The notes below the pieces were generated by a model, which was not told where the DNA came from, searched no databases, and saw only the letters and a program-made list of their open reading frames with translations. A stretch of DNA of 64,000 nucleotides, taken from assembly GCF_036898825.1 (NCBI RefSeq), contig NZ_JARUND010000001.1:2170001-2234000 (forward strand). The letters are read 5' to 3'. Made by a program: the position numbers and the translations under genes. The DNA is from Streptomyces sp. B21-083. Its GTDB lineage: Bacteria; Actinomycetota; Actinomycetes; Streptomycetales; Streptomycetaceae. Of this stretch, positions 34,640-43,859 are shown piece after piece (position 1 is the first letter of the stretch; each line of letters starts with the position of its first letter).

Positions 34640-37600
34640 ATGCGGCAGGGAGTTCGGAACAGGGCTTGGTACGGATGGGAGTTCGGATCAATTCCGGCCA
34701 TCGCGGCGGTGTTCGCACTGGTGATCGGCGGGCAGGGTGCGGCGACCGCGCTGCCGGCCCGGACACCGGCCGCCGACCAGGAGTTCGCCTCCTCGTTCGA
34801 GGCAGGTGAGGCGGCGCCGGACTGGCTGAACACCGTCGACACCGGGCCGGACGGCACCAAGCGGGCCTCCGGTGTCGACGGCGGGTACAGCAGCGGCATC
34901 CCGGGCAACGCGACCGACCATGTGACGGACGTACGGGCGAGCGGCGAGAACACCGGCGGGGGTGAGGTGAAGGAGAACCTCGTCGACGGTGTGCCGGGGA
35001 CCAAGTGGCTCACCTTCGCGCCGAACGGCTGGGCGGAGTTCGACCTGGACGAGCCGGTCAGGGTCGTCACCTACGCGCTGACCTCGGCCGACGACCACGC
35101 CGAGCGTGACCCCGCCGACTGGACGCTGCAGGGCTCGGCGGACGGTACGACGGGCTGGCAGACCCTCGACACTCGCACGGGTGTGTCGTTCGCCGAGCGG
35201 TTCCAGACCAGGTCGTACGACCTGTCGTCGCCTGCCTCCTACCGGCACTTCCGGCTCGACATCGGGCGCAACAACGGGGGCGCCATCACCCAGCTCGCCG
35301 ATGTCCAGTTCTCGACGGGCGGCGGTGCCACGCCCGTGCCCCGGGACATGCTGTCGCTGGTCGACAGCGGCCCGAGCGGCTCACCGACCGCGAAGGCCCG
35401 CGCCGGTTTCACGGGCAAACGGGCACTGCGGTACGCCGGTACGCACCAGGCCGCCGGACGGGCGTACTCGTCCAACAAGGTGTTCGACGTGAACGTGGCC
35501 GTGGGCCCGGACACCGAACTGTCCTACCGGGTCTTCCCCTCGATGGCGGACGGCGATCTCGACTACGACGCCACGAACGTGTCCGTGGACCTGGCCTTCA
35601 CGGACGGCACCCTGCTGAGTGAACTGTCGGCCCTCGACCAGCACGGCTTCCCCCTGACACCCCAGGGGCAGGGCGCGGCCAAGGGGTTGTACGTCAACCA
35701 GTGGAACCAGGTGGCGTCGCGGATCGGGGCGGTGGCACGGGGAAAGACCGTCGACCGGGTACTGGTGGCGTACGACTCGCCGACCGGGCCCGCGAGGTTC
35801 CGCGGCTGGCTGGACGACATCGCCCTGCGGACCGTCGCCCCCGAGCCGCCCCGGGAACACCTGTCCGACTACGCGGTGACGACGCGGGGCACCAACTCCA
35901 GCGGCGCCTTCTCGCGGGGCAACGACTTCCCGGCGACGGCCGTGCCACACGGTTTCAACTTCTGGACGCCGGTGACCAACGCGGGCTCGCTGAGCTGGCT
36001 GTACGACTACGCGCGGGCCAACAACGCCGACAACCTGCCGACGATCCAGGCGTTCAGCGCGAGTCATGAGCCGAGCCCCTGGATGGGTGACCGGCAGACC
36101 TTCCAGGTGATGCCGTCGGCCGCCGCCGGCACCCCGGACACCGGCCGAACGGCACGGGCGCTGGCCTTCCGGCACGAGAACGAGACCGCCCGGCCGTACT
36201 ACTACGGGGTGCGGTTCGAGAACGGCGTCAAGGCGGAGATGACGCCGACCGACCACGCGGCGGTCCTGCGCTTCACCTACCCCGGCGCCGACGCGAGCGT
36301 CCTGTTCGACAACGTCACCGACCAGGCGGGCCTGACCCTCGACCCGGAGAACGGCACCTTCACCGGCTACTCGGACGTGAAGTCGGGGCTGTCGACGGGG
36401 GCGACCCGGCTGTTCGTGTACGGGGTGTTCGACGACGACGCGGTGGTGACTGAGGGCTCGTCGAGCGGGGTCAAGGGATATCTCCGGTTCAGCGCGCCGA
36501 CCGGCGTGGTGACGCTGCGGCTGGCCACCTCGCTCATCAGCGTCGAGCAGGCCGAGGCCAACCTGCGGCAGGAGATTCCGGACGGTACGTCCTTCGAGGA
36601 GGTACGGGCCGGTGCGCAGCGGCAGTGGGACGGGCTGCTCGGGAAGGTCGAGGTGGAGGGGGCGACGCCGGACCAGCTGACGACGCTGTACTCCAGTCTG
36701 TACCGGCTGTATCTGTACCCCAACTCCGGCTTCGAGAAGGTCGGTTCGAAGTTCCAGTACGCGTCGCCTTTCTCCCCGATGCCGGGCCCCGACACCCCGA
36801 CGCACACCGGGGCGAAGATCGTGGACGGCAAGGTGTACGTCAACAACGGTTTCTGGGACACGTATCGGACGACCTGGCCCGCCTACTCGCTCCTGACTCC
36901 TCGTCAGGCAGGTGAGATGGTCGACGGGTTCGTGCAGCAGTACAAGGACGGCGGCTGGACCTCGCGGTGGTCCTCCCCCGGGTACGCGGACCTGATGACG
37001 GGAACCTCGTCGGACGTGGCGTTCGCCGACGCGTATGTGAAGGGCGTCGGTTTCGACGCGAAGTCGGCGTACGACGCGGCCGTGAAGAACGCGACCGTCG
37101 TGCCCCCGATGTCGGGCGTGGGCCGCAAGGGCATGGCGACCTCACCCTTCCTCGGCTATACCAGCACCGAGACGCGTGAGGGCCTGTCGTGGGCGCTGGA
37201 GGGCTATCTCAACGACTACGGCATCGCCCGGATGGGCCAGGAGCTGTACCGGCAGACGGGCGGGCAACGGTACAAGGAGGAGTCCGAGTACTTCCTCAAC
37301 CGGGCCCAGGACTATGTGCGGTTGTTCGACAAGAAGGCCGGCTTCTTCCAGGGGCGGAACGCGCGGGGCGACTGGCGAGAGGAGTCGTCGGCGTACGATC
37401 CGCGCGTCTGGGGCAACGACTACACGGAGACGAACGGCTGGGGGTACGCCTTCACCGCCCCGCAGGACAGCCGGGGTCTGGCCAACCTGTACGGCGGCCG
37501 GGCGGGCCTCGCGGACAAGCTCGACGCCTACTTCGAGACCCCGGAGACGGCCTCACCGGAGTTCGTGGGCTCGTACGGCGGGGTCATCCACGAGATGACG

Positions 37601-38461
37601 GAGGCCCGGGACGTCCGGATGGGCATGTACGGTCACTCCAACCAGGTCGCCCACCACGTCACTTACATGTACGACGCGGCCGGCCGGCCCTGGAAGACGC
37701 AGAAGAACGTCCGCGAGATCCTCTCCCGCCTCTACACGGGCAGCGAGATCGGCCAGGGCTACCACGGCGACGAGGACAACGGCGAGCAGTCGGCTTGGTA
37801 CCTGTTCTCGGCGCTCGGCTTCTACCCGCTGGTCATGGGCAGCGGCGAATACGCCGTCGGCTCCCCGCTGTTCACGAAGGCGACGCTGCATCTGGAGAAC
37901 GGCCGGGACCTGGTGGTCAAGGCCCCCGACAACAGCGCCCGGAATGTGTACGTGCAGGGACTGAAGGTCAACGGCCTTTCCTGGACGTCGACTTCACTCC
38001 CCCACTCGATCGTCTCCCAGGGCGGAACCCTGGAGTTCGACATGGGCCCCGAACCGTCGACCTGGGGAGCGTCCAGGGACGCGGCGCCGGTGTCGATCAC
38101 CCAGGACGACGAGGTGCCGACGCCGCGGGCGGATGTGGTCGAGGGCGAGGGCGCGTTGTTCGACAACACGTCGGCGACGGACGCGACGGTGAGGTCCGTG
38201 GAGCTGCCGATCGCCGGCAGCGCGAAAGCCGTCCAGTACACGCTGACGTCCTCGGACCGGACCGAGGCTCCGACGGGCTGGAAGTTGCAGGGCTCCTCCG
38301 ACGGCGCGAACTGGCGGACGCTGGACCGGCGTTCAGGCCAATCGTTCAGGTGGGACAGGCAGACCAGGGCGTTCTCGGTGACGTCCGAGGGCTCGTACAC
38401 GCGATACCGACTGGTCCTCGACAGCGAGTCGACTCTGGCGGAGGTGGAGCTGCTGGGCTGA
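34640..38461 (+). CDS. Secreted multidomain GH92 alpha-mannosidase
   Basis: A 1273-residue extracellular exo-alpha-mannosidase (calcium-dependent, inverting family) acting on fungal or N-glycan mannans. A signal peptide (residues 1-about 42, hydrophobic SIPAIAAVFALVIGG) is followed by a discoidin/CBM32-like domain (about 80-220), a lectin-type stretch, and the GH92 superdomain (about 410-1150). GH92 landmarks are NNGFWDTYRTTWPAY, NGWGYAFTAPQD, GMYGHSNQVAHH and GDEDNGEQSAWY. A second discoidin-like module ends the protein (WKLQGSSDGANWRTLD). The GHSNQ..HH variant replaces the commoner GNEP..H motif. ATG 34640 follows GGGAGGG. No cell-wall sorting motif is seen. Confidence 0.9.
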   Translation: MRQGVRNRAWYGWEFGSIPAIAAVFALVIGGQGAATALPARTPAADQEFASSFEAGEAAPDWLNTVDTGPDGTKRASGVDGGYSSGIPGNATDHVTDVRASGENTGGGEVKENLVDGVPGTKWLTFAPNGWAEFDLDEPVRVVTYALTSADDHAERDPADWTLQGSADGTTGWQTLDTRTGVSFAERFQTRSYDLSSPASYRHFRLDIGRNNGGAITQLADVQFSTGGGATPVPRDMLSLVDSGPSGSPTAKARAGFTGKRALRYAGTHQAAGRAYSSNKVFDVNVAVGPDTELSYRVFPSMADGDLDYDATNVSVDLAFTDGTLLSELSALDQHGFPLTPQGQGAAKGLYVNQWNQVASRIGAVARGKTVDRVLVAYDSPTGPARFRGWLDDIALRTVAPEPPREHLSDYAVTTRGTNSSGAFSRGNDFPATAVPHGFNFWTPVTNAGSLSWLYDYARANNADNLPTIQAFSASHEPSPWMGDRQTFQVMPSAAAGTPDTGRTARALAFRHENETARPYYYGVRFENGVKAEMTPTDHAAVLRFTYPGADASVLFDNVTDQAGLTLDPENGTFTGYSDVKSGLSTGATRLFVYGVFDDDAVVTEGSSSGVKGYLRFSAPTGVVTLRLATSLISVEQAEANLRQEIPDGTSFEEVRAGAQRQWDGLLGKVEVEGATPDQLTTLYSSLYRLYLYPNSGFEKVGSKFQYASPFSPMPGPDTPTHTGAKIVDGKVYVNNGFWDTYRTTWPAYSLLTPRQAGEMVDGFVQQYKDGGWTSRWSSPGYADLMTGTSSDVAFADAYVKGVGFDAKSAYDAAVKNATVVPPMSGVGRKGMATSPFLGYTSTETREGLSWALEGYLNDYGIARMGQELYRQTGGQRYKEESEYFLNRAQDYVRLFDKKAGFFQGRNARGDWREESSAYDPRVWGNDYTETNGWGYAFTAPQDSRGLANLYGGRAGLADKLDAYFETPETASPEFVGSYGGVIHEMTEARDVRMGMYGHSNQVAHHVTYMYDAAGRPWKTQKNVREILSRLYTGSEIGQGYHGDEDNGEQSAWYLFSALGFYPLVMGSGEYAVGSPLFTKATLHLENGRDLVVKAPDNSARNVYVQGLKVNGLSWTSTSLPHSIVSQGGTLEFDMGPEPSTWGASRDAAPVSITQDDEVPTPRADVVEGEGALFDNTSATDATVRSVELPIAGSAKAVQYTLTSSDRTEAPTGWKLQGSSDGANWRTLDRRSGQSFRWDRQTRAFSVTSEGSYTRYRLVLDSESTLAEVELLG

Positions 38462-38602
38462 CCGTTCCGAGAAGCCCTCGCGCTCCACGAGGAACGCGAA
38501 GGCGGCGCGCGCCTCGGACCTGTGCTCCTCGGGAAGGTTCGGCCGTCGGCCCATCCGTCGACGGTTACGCGGAACGGTGTGTACCGCCACAGGCGGTGGC
38601 GG

Positions 38603-38791
38603 TCAGCCGGTCGCGAGGGTGAAGACGTGGACGTGAGCGTCGGCCGGGAGGTGGACGCTCGCGATGTGGCGGCCTGACGGTGCCTGGAACGGGCTGGTGG
38701 CGAAGACGTACGTCGGGACCGGGTCCCGGCCTGCCCCCGAGAGTTTCCGGTACGGGGTCCTCGCGACGGCCTCGTTGCCGTACTGGACGGT
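38603..38791 (-). pseudogene. C-terminal relic of a secreted glycosidase
   Basis: Minus-strand codons between stops at 38794 and 38603 read TVQYGNEAVARTPYR, then TYVFATSPFQAPSGRHIASV and HLPADAHVHVFTLATG, then stop. This is the pattern of the last beta-sandwich strands of secreted glycosidases (SVTLP...HVFA...). There is no start codon or upstream coding, so it is a 63-codon tail of a lost gene. It converges on the GH92 gene. The rest of 38462-38870 shows nothing. Confidence 0.5.
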
Positions 38792-38870
38792 TCACGTGCC
38801 GCCGCCGAGCGTCCGGTCGGTGCCCCTCATGGAGGCCGGGCCCGAGACCGCGCCGGATCCCGCGCCGCGA

Positions 38871-38912
38871 GAGATCCGAGCCCGGCGGGCCGTCGCCGGG
38901 CTCCCGGATCTC
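38871..38912 (-). terminator. Hairpin after trpC
   Basis: GAGATCCG-A-GCCCGGC pairs with GCCGGGC-TCC-CGGATCTC around an 8-base loop, just downstream of the trpC stop on the minus strand. Confidence 0.6.
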
Positions 38913-38922
38913 GCGCGAGTGA

Positions 38923-39708
38923 TCACGCCCCGGCGGCGCCGATGAACTCGCGTACGGCGGTGCTCGGGTCGCCCGAGCGGACCAGCGCCTCGCCGACCAG
39001 TACCACGTCAGCTCCCCAACCGCGGTACTCCGCGACGTCCTCCGGGCCCGTCACTCCTGATTCCGCGACCCGGACCGTGCCTTCGGGGATGCCTGTCACG
39101 AGGTCGGCGAACACGGCGCGGTTGACGTCCAGCGTTGTCAGGTCCCGAGCGTTGATGCCGAGAAGCTCAGCGCCGGCGGCGGTGGCGCGCCGTACCTCGT
39201 CGGCCGTATGCGCCTCCACGAGCGGCGTGAGACCCAGCTCCGCGCAGAGCCCCATCAAGTCCTTGAGCTGGGCGTCATCCAGCGACACGACCATGAGAAG
39301 CGCGAGATCGGCGCCGTGTGCGCGAGCTTCCCACAGCTGATAGGGGTCGACGATGAAGTCCTTGCGCAGGACGGGAACGTCGACCCGGGCACGTACGGCG
39401 TCCAGATCCGCGAGGGAACCGCCGAAACGCCTGCCCTCGGTGAGCACGCTGATCGCGGCGGCACCGCCGGCGGCGTACTGGGCCGCGAGCGACGCGGGGT
39501 CGGGGATGTCCGCCAGCGCACCCTTGCTGGGGCTCTTTCGCTTCACCTCGGCGATGACGGACACCCCGGGCGCGCGGAAGGCGGGCAGGGGGTCGAGCGC
39601 GGGTGCCGCGTCCGCTGCCCGGGCGCGCAGTTCCGCCAACGGCGTCGCACTCCTGCGTTGTTCCAGGTCCTCGCGAACTCCCGCGAGGATCCCATCGAGA
39701 ACGGTCAC
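38923..39708 (-). CDS. trpC: Indole-3-glycerol phosphate synthase
   Basis: A 261-residue TIM-barrel enzyme that converts carboxyphenylaminodeoxyribulose phosphate to indole-3-glycerol phosphate in tryptophan synthesis. All landmarks are present: [13 protein letters not shown] (catalytic Lys), [26 protein letters not shown] and RVAESGV. GTG 39708 has AGGGAG eight bases upstream. No other trp gene is nearby, so this is an orphan copy; streptomycetes usually keep trpC in trpCXBA and sometimes a second one within a biosynthetic cluster. Its neighbour is a divergent LysR gene. Confidence 0.94.
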   Translation of the reverse strand: MTVLDGILAGVREDLEQRRSATPLAELRARAADAAPALDPLPAFRAPGVSVIAEVKRKSPSKGALADIPDPASLAAQYAAGGAAAISVLTEGRRFGGSLADLDAVRARVDVPVLRKDFIVDPYQLWEARAHGADLALLMVVSLDDAQLKDLMGLCAELGLTPLVEAHTADEVRRATAAGAELLGINARDLTTLDVNRAVFADLVTGIPEGTVRVAESGVTGPEDVAEYRGWGADVVLVGEALVRSGDPSTAVREFIGAAGA

Positions 39709-39834
39709 TGAACTCTCCCTGTCGGATCACCTGGTCCGCCACCCACGTCCAAGACGACCTCGGAACGCGGGCATCCTGATCGATCATGGCACCAATCGAG
39801 TCGTCGGTTGATTCTTGAGGGGTGGAGGGCACGT

Positions 39835-40719
39835 ATGGACATTCGGCAGCTGGAGTACTTCCTCGCGATTGTCGATCGTGGGGGGTTCAACCGCGCGGCC
39901 TCGGCTCTGTACGTGTCCCAGCCGGCGCTGTCGCAGGCCGTGCGGGCACTGGAGCGTGATCTCGGCTCCGAGCTGTTCCGTCGCATCGGGCGCAGGGCAG
40001 TCCTGACGGAGGCCGGAAGGGCTTTGATCGAGCCTGCCCGGGAGGCCGTGCGGAGTCTGGAGACGGCGCGGGCGAGTGTCGCGGCGGTGCATGAGCTGCG
40101 CGAGGGGCGCCTCGATGTGGCGTCCATGCCGTCGCAGGCGGTGGAGCCGCTGACGACCTTGGTGAGTGCCTTCAGCCATCGGTATCCCGGCGTATCTGTG
40201 GCCATCAAGGCGGCGTTCACCTCGCGTGAGGTGATCGACATGGTGCGCACGGGTGCCGTGGAGTTGGGGCTCCTGGCGTCCGCCGGTCCGGTCTCCGGCA
40301 AGGAGGTCGTCTCCCATGCGCTGGGGCGGCAGCGTTTTGTGCTGGTGGTGCCGGCCGACGGCCCGTTCGCCGGTCGGACGGCCGTGGAGTGGCGGGAGCT
40401 CGCGGGAGAGCGGCTGATCGTCGGGCAGCCGGGTACCGGGATGCGCGCCTACGTCGACGCGCTGCGCGAGCAGGGCATCGAGTTCACCGTCGTCGCCGAG
40501 ACCGAGCATCGTGTGTCGCTCATGCCCCTGGTACTGGCCGGGGTCGGGCTCGCGGTGGTCACGGACGCCTGGCGGGACGTCGCCCGGCGACTGGGCGCCC
40601 GCGTCCTGGACATCGAGCCGGAGACCGGCTTGGACATCGCCCTCGTCAGCCGCCGCGGCAGCCTGTCGCCCGCGGCCGCCGCATTCGTCACGAGCGCGAC
40701 CTCGGCCGCCGACAGCTGA
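39835..40719 (+). CDS. LysR-family transcriptional regulator
   Basis: A 294-residue LysR regulator. The winged HTH is MDIRQLEYFLAIVDRGGFNR through ASALYVSQPALSQAVRALER; a substrate-binding domain follows from about 90. ATG 39835 has GGTGGAGG upstream. It stands divergent to trpC and 73 bases before the dehydrogenase gene on the same strand, so it probably controls the dehydrogenase and perhaps trpC. The co-inducer is unknown. Confidence 0.9.
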   Translation: MDIRQLEYFLAIVDRGGFNRAASALYVSQPALSQAVRALERDLGSELFRRIGRRAVLTEAGRALIEPAREAVRSLETARASVAAVHELREGRLDVASMPSQAVEPLTTLVSAFSHRYPGVSVAIKAAFTSREVIDMVRTGAVELGLLASAGPVSGKEVVSHALGRQRFVLVVPADGPFAGRTAVEWRELAGERLIVGQPGTGMRAYVDALREQGIEFTVVAETEHRVSLMPLVLAGVGLAVVTDAWRDVARRLGARVLDIEPETGLDIALVSRRGSLSPAAAAFVTSATSAADS

Positions 40720-40792
40720 TAGGTACCGCTTATAAGGGAGATCCGCTTTGCGTCTTGGACGCGGCACGGACCGCCTTGCTGCAATCGACGGC

Positions 40793-41854
40793 ATGACGAC
40801 GAACCACCGCATAGCCCTGATCCCCGGCGACGGCATCGGCGCCGAGGTCCTGCCCCCGGCGCGGCAGGTGCTCGATGTTCTCGGCCGCCGCCACGGCTTC
40901 GGCCTGTCCTACACGGCGTACGGCGACTGGTCGTGCGAGCGGTACCTGCGGGAGGGCGCCATGATGCCAGCCGACGGGATCGACCAGCTGCGCGACAAGG
41001 ACGCGATCCTGCTGGGCGCGGTGGGATACCCGGGGGTGCCCGACCATGTCTCGCTGTGGGGGCTGCTGATCCCGATCCGGCGCAGCTTCCGCCAGTACGT
41101 CAACCTCCGGCCCATCCGGGTCTTCGAAGGCATCGACAGTCCGGTGCGCGGCGCACGGCCGGGCGAGGTCGATTTCGTCGTCGTGCGCGAGAACATGGAA
41201 GGGGAGTACAGCGAGGTCGGCGGCCGGCTCAACAGGGGCTTCCCGGACGAGATCGCCGTGCAGGAGGCCGTGTTCACCCGGGCCGGCGTCACCCGCGTGC
41301 TGGACTACGCCTTCGCGCTCGCCTCCCGGCGCGGCGGCCGCCTGACCTCCGCGACCAAGTCGAACGGGATCGTGCACACCATGCCGTTCTGGGACCAGCT
41401 CGTCGCCGAGCGGGCCGCGTCGTTCCCGCAGGTCGCCTGGGACCAGGAGCACATCGACGCGCTCGCGGCCAAGTTCGTCCTCGAACCGGCCCGCTTCGAC
41501 GTCGTCGTCGCCTCCAACCTCTTCGGCGACATCCTCAGCGACCTCGCGGCCGCGGTCGCCGGATCCATCGGCATCGCCCCGTCGGCCAACCTCAACCCCG
41601 AGCGGGACTTCCCCTCGATGTTCGAGCCGGTGCACGGCTCCGCGCCCGACATCGCGGGCCAGGGCATCGCCAACCCGCTGGGCGCGATCTGGTCCGCGGC
41701 CATGATGCTCGACCACCTCGGCCATCCCGCCGCGGCCAGGGACATCACTGACGCGATCGCCTCGGTCCTGGCCCAGACCGATGTCCGTACCCGTGACCTG
41801 GGCGGGACAGCGACCACCGCCGAGTTCACCGACAAGCTGATCGAGCTCCTCTGA
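40793..41854 (+). CDS. Tartrate dehydrogenase / isopropylmalate dehydrogenase-type beta-decarboxylating enzyme
   Basis: A 353-residue NAD-dependent dehydrogenase of the isocitrate/isopropylmalate family. It has IALIPGDGIGAEV at the start, VRENMEGEYSEVGG (the tartrate-dehydrogenase form of the substrate loop), ASNLFGDILSDLAA and EPVHGSAPDIAGQGIANPLG. The tartrate/malate-type (TtuC) is more likely than leuB because of that loop and the LysR neighbour. The start is uncertain: ATG 40793 opens at the conserved domain but lacks a ribosome site, while TTG 40748 follows AAGGGAG and would add 15 residues. Confidence 0.86.
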   Translation: MTTNHRIALIPGDGIGAEVLPPARQVLDVLGRRHGFGLSYTAYGDWSCERYLREGAMMPADGIDQLRDKDAILLGAVGYPGVPDHVSLWGLLIPIRRSFRQYVNLRPIRVFEGIDSPVRGARPGEVDFVVVRENMEGEYSEVGGRLNRGFPDEIAVQEAVFTRAGVTRVLDYAFALASRRGGRLTSATKSNGIVHTMPFWDQLVAERAASFPQVAWDQEHIDALAAKFVLEPARFDVVVASNLFGDILSDLAAAVAGSIGIAPSANLNPERDFPSMFEPVHGSAPDIAGQGIANPLGAIWSAAMMLDHLGHPAAARDITDAIASVLAQTDVRTRDLGGTATTAEFTDKLIELL

Positions 41855-41953
41855 GCCGTCTCCCCCTCGGCGGCGGCAGGGACGAACTGGTCGAAGGCCG
41901 GGCACTGTTGACGTCGCGTGGACCTGGGTGGCGTGGTCCACCCGGGCGCGGTC

Positions 41954-43582
41954 TCAGGAGGTCGCGCCGGGAGCAGTTGGTTCCTGTGCGTCCAGGACCA
42001 GCACCGCGACGTGCAGGGACGTGCGCTGCAGGCCTGATTCCAGGTCGCAGCCGAGGAGGCGTTCGATGGTGTGGAGGCGCTGGTAGTACGCCTGCCGGGA
42101 CATGCCGGCGCGTTTCGCCGCGACCGACTTGTTCCCGGCCGCCGCCAGATAGGCGCGCAGTGCCGGGAGCAGATCGCCATGGTTGCGGTCGTCGTGCTCG
42201 ATGAGGCGGGTCAGTTGCCGTTCCGCGTACCGCTGAAGGCGGGTGTCCGCCCGCAGGACGCCCAACAACTCGGGCAGCTGGACGTCGGCGGGGACGTAGA
42301 ACCACCGCTCCGGGGAGGCCGGTGTGATGGCCTCGGCCGTCTGCTCGGCCTCCTGCCACGACCGGGCGATCCCGGAGAGGTCGGTCACCCCTGGGCCGAC
42401 GGCGACGACGGCCTCCGGTCCCAGCTCCTCCCGGGTCAGGCGGCCGATCCGCTCGGCGACCGGCTGCCAGGCGCTCGCCTGTGCCAGTGCCAGAAGTACG
42501 CCGATCCTCCCCGGTGCCGTCTCGCCGATCAGGGCGCGGACGTTGGTGGGCGCCAGCGCCTTGGCGATCCGTTCGTCGAGGTGCTCGCCCTCGGCGCCGG
42601 TGTACGTGTGGCGGATGACCACGGCGAAGAGCCGGTGCCCGAAGGCCGGGAGTCCCAGTGCCTCGGCGCGGGCCCGCGCGTCCGCGGGGGAACGGAAGCG
42701 CCGTTCGTACAGGTCCCGCAGTACGGAGCGGTGGGCCCGGCGCTCCCACCAGGCCGGTCCGGCCAGGCGTGCCATGGTCAGCGCGACCACCGCGCGCTCC
42801 AGCACCAGGACGTGTTCCGGGTCGGGCTCGGCGTTCAGCCGACCCTCCAGCAGGACCAGCCGCCCCCACTGCCCGTGGTGGTCCTGCACCGGCGCGATCA
42901 GCCACCCCTCCGGGCCGCTCGGTGTGATCCTCTCCGGCGTCGGGGCGGCCCGCGAGCGCCGCGACCAGGCCGACACCACCGGCTCGTACGGGCGGCCGAG
43001 CAGCTCGCACATCAGGACCCGGTGGTTGAGGTCCTCCAGCACCACGGGGGCTCCGGTGAGTTCCGCGGTGGTGTGCACCAGCTCCTCGGGGTCCGCGCCC
43101 CGCAGCGTCAGGGCGGTGAAAATATCCTGGATGTCCCTCCCGCGACGCAGCAGGGCTCCCTGGGCGTCGAGGATGAGCGCGTGCACCGTCTGCGTGACGT
43201 CGATGAACCGGACGCCACGGGCCAGCTCGACCAGCGGTACTTCACGGGCACGGCACGCCGCCACCAGCTCGTGGGGCACCTTCCGGTACCGGTAACCGAG
43301 CTCCACGACCAGACCGGCCGCGCCGACGTCGGCGAGCTGGTCGACGTAGCCGCGCAGCTCGGAGGCGTCCTCGGGATACGGCATGCCGGTCGTCAGCACC
43401 AGCTCGCCGCCCTCCAGGAAGTCGGCGGGGTTGAGCAGCTCGGTGACATGGACCCAGCGCACCGCCCTGCCCAGCTGTGTCTCCCCGGCCAGCACGCGCG
43501 GCATCCCTTCGGCGAGCACAGGCAGGCGCAGTACCTCCGCGATGGTGGGGAAGTGCCCGGTTGCGGGATGTCTGGGCGGCAT
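41954..43582 (-). CDS. PucR-family transcriptional regulator
   Basis: A 542-residue PucR regulator. The N-terminal PucR sensory domain (TIAEVLRLPVLAEG ... VHVTELLNPADFLEGGELVL) runs to about 130. The C-terminal HTH_30 region has YLAAAGNKSVAAKRAGMSRQ and YYQRLHTIERLLG. Such proteins activate purine, amine or omega-amino-acid catabolic genes in response to pathway intermediates. It is divergent from the SolA-like oxidase gene, its likely target. It is clearly paralogous to the PucR at 59234. ATG 43582 lacks a good ribosome site; GTG 43630 is an alternative. Confidence 0.9.
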   Translation of the reverse strand: MPPRHPATGHFPTIAEVLRLPVLAEGMPRVLAGETQLGRAVRWVHVTELLNPADFLEGGELVLTTGMPYPEDASELRGYVDQLADVGAAGLVVELGYRYRKVPHELVAACRAREVPLVELARGVRFIDVTQTVHALILDAQGALLRRGRDIQDIFTALTLRGADPEELVHTTAELTGAPVVLEDLNHRVLMCELLGRPYEPVVSAWSRRSRAAPTPERITPSGPEGWLIAPVQDHHGQWGRLVLLEGRLNAEPDPEHVLVLERAVVALTMARLAGPAWWERRAHRSVLRDLYERRFRSPADARARAEALGLPAFGHRLFAVVIRHTYTGAEGEHLDERIAKALAPTNVRALIGETAPGRIGVLLALAQASAWQPVAERIGRLTREELGPEAVVAVGPGVTDLSGIARSWQEAEQTAEAITPASPERWFYVPADVQLPELLGVLRADTRLQRYAERQLTRLIEHDDRNHGDLLPALRAYLAAAGNKSVAAKRAGMSRQAYYQRLHTIERLLGCDLESGLQRTSLHVAVLVLDAQEPTAPGATS

Positions 43583-43859
43583 AGGGGGTGCTTTCAGCCG
43601 AGGGGATCGGCTCACCCTCGCACCGGCCACTCAGCCTGACAAGGGGGTGCCGGCATTTTGTGCGGCCCGGCCGTCCGCAGTGACAGACCGTCTCAAGAAG
43701 GCCCCAAGGTGGAACACAGTGTGGGTTGACCTGCACGTTCCCCCAGGACGAAAGTGAACGCCATCCCCAACGGAACCCGAACCGGAAGGGTCCGCACGGT
43801 GTCCGCACCGTACTGGGGCTCCTCTGCCACCAGGCCACACCATCGAAAGGAGCGACCTC

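Noticed and set aside
43790..43808. Direct repeat GTCCGCAC x2 in the PucR/SolA spacer as a PucR site
   Set aside because: It does not match the bipartite element found upstream of the cupin and gabT, and an 8-base GC-rich repeat is not convincing by itself.
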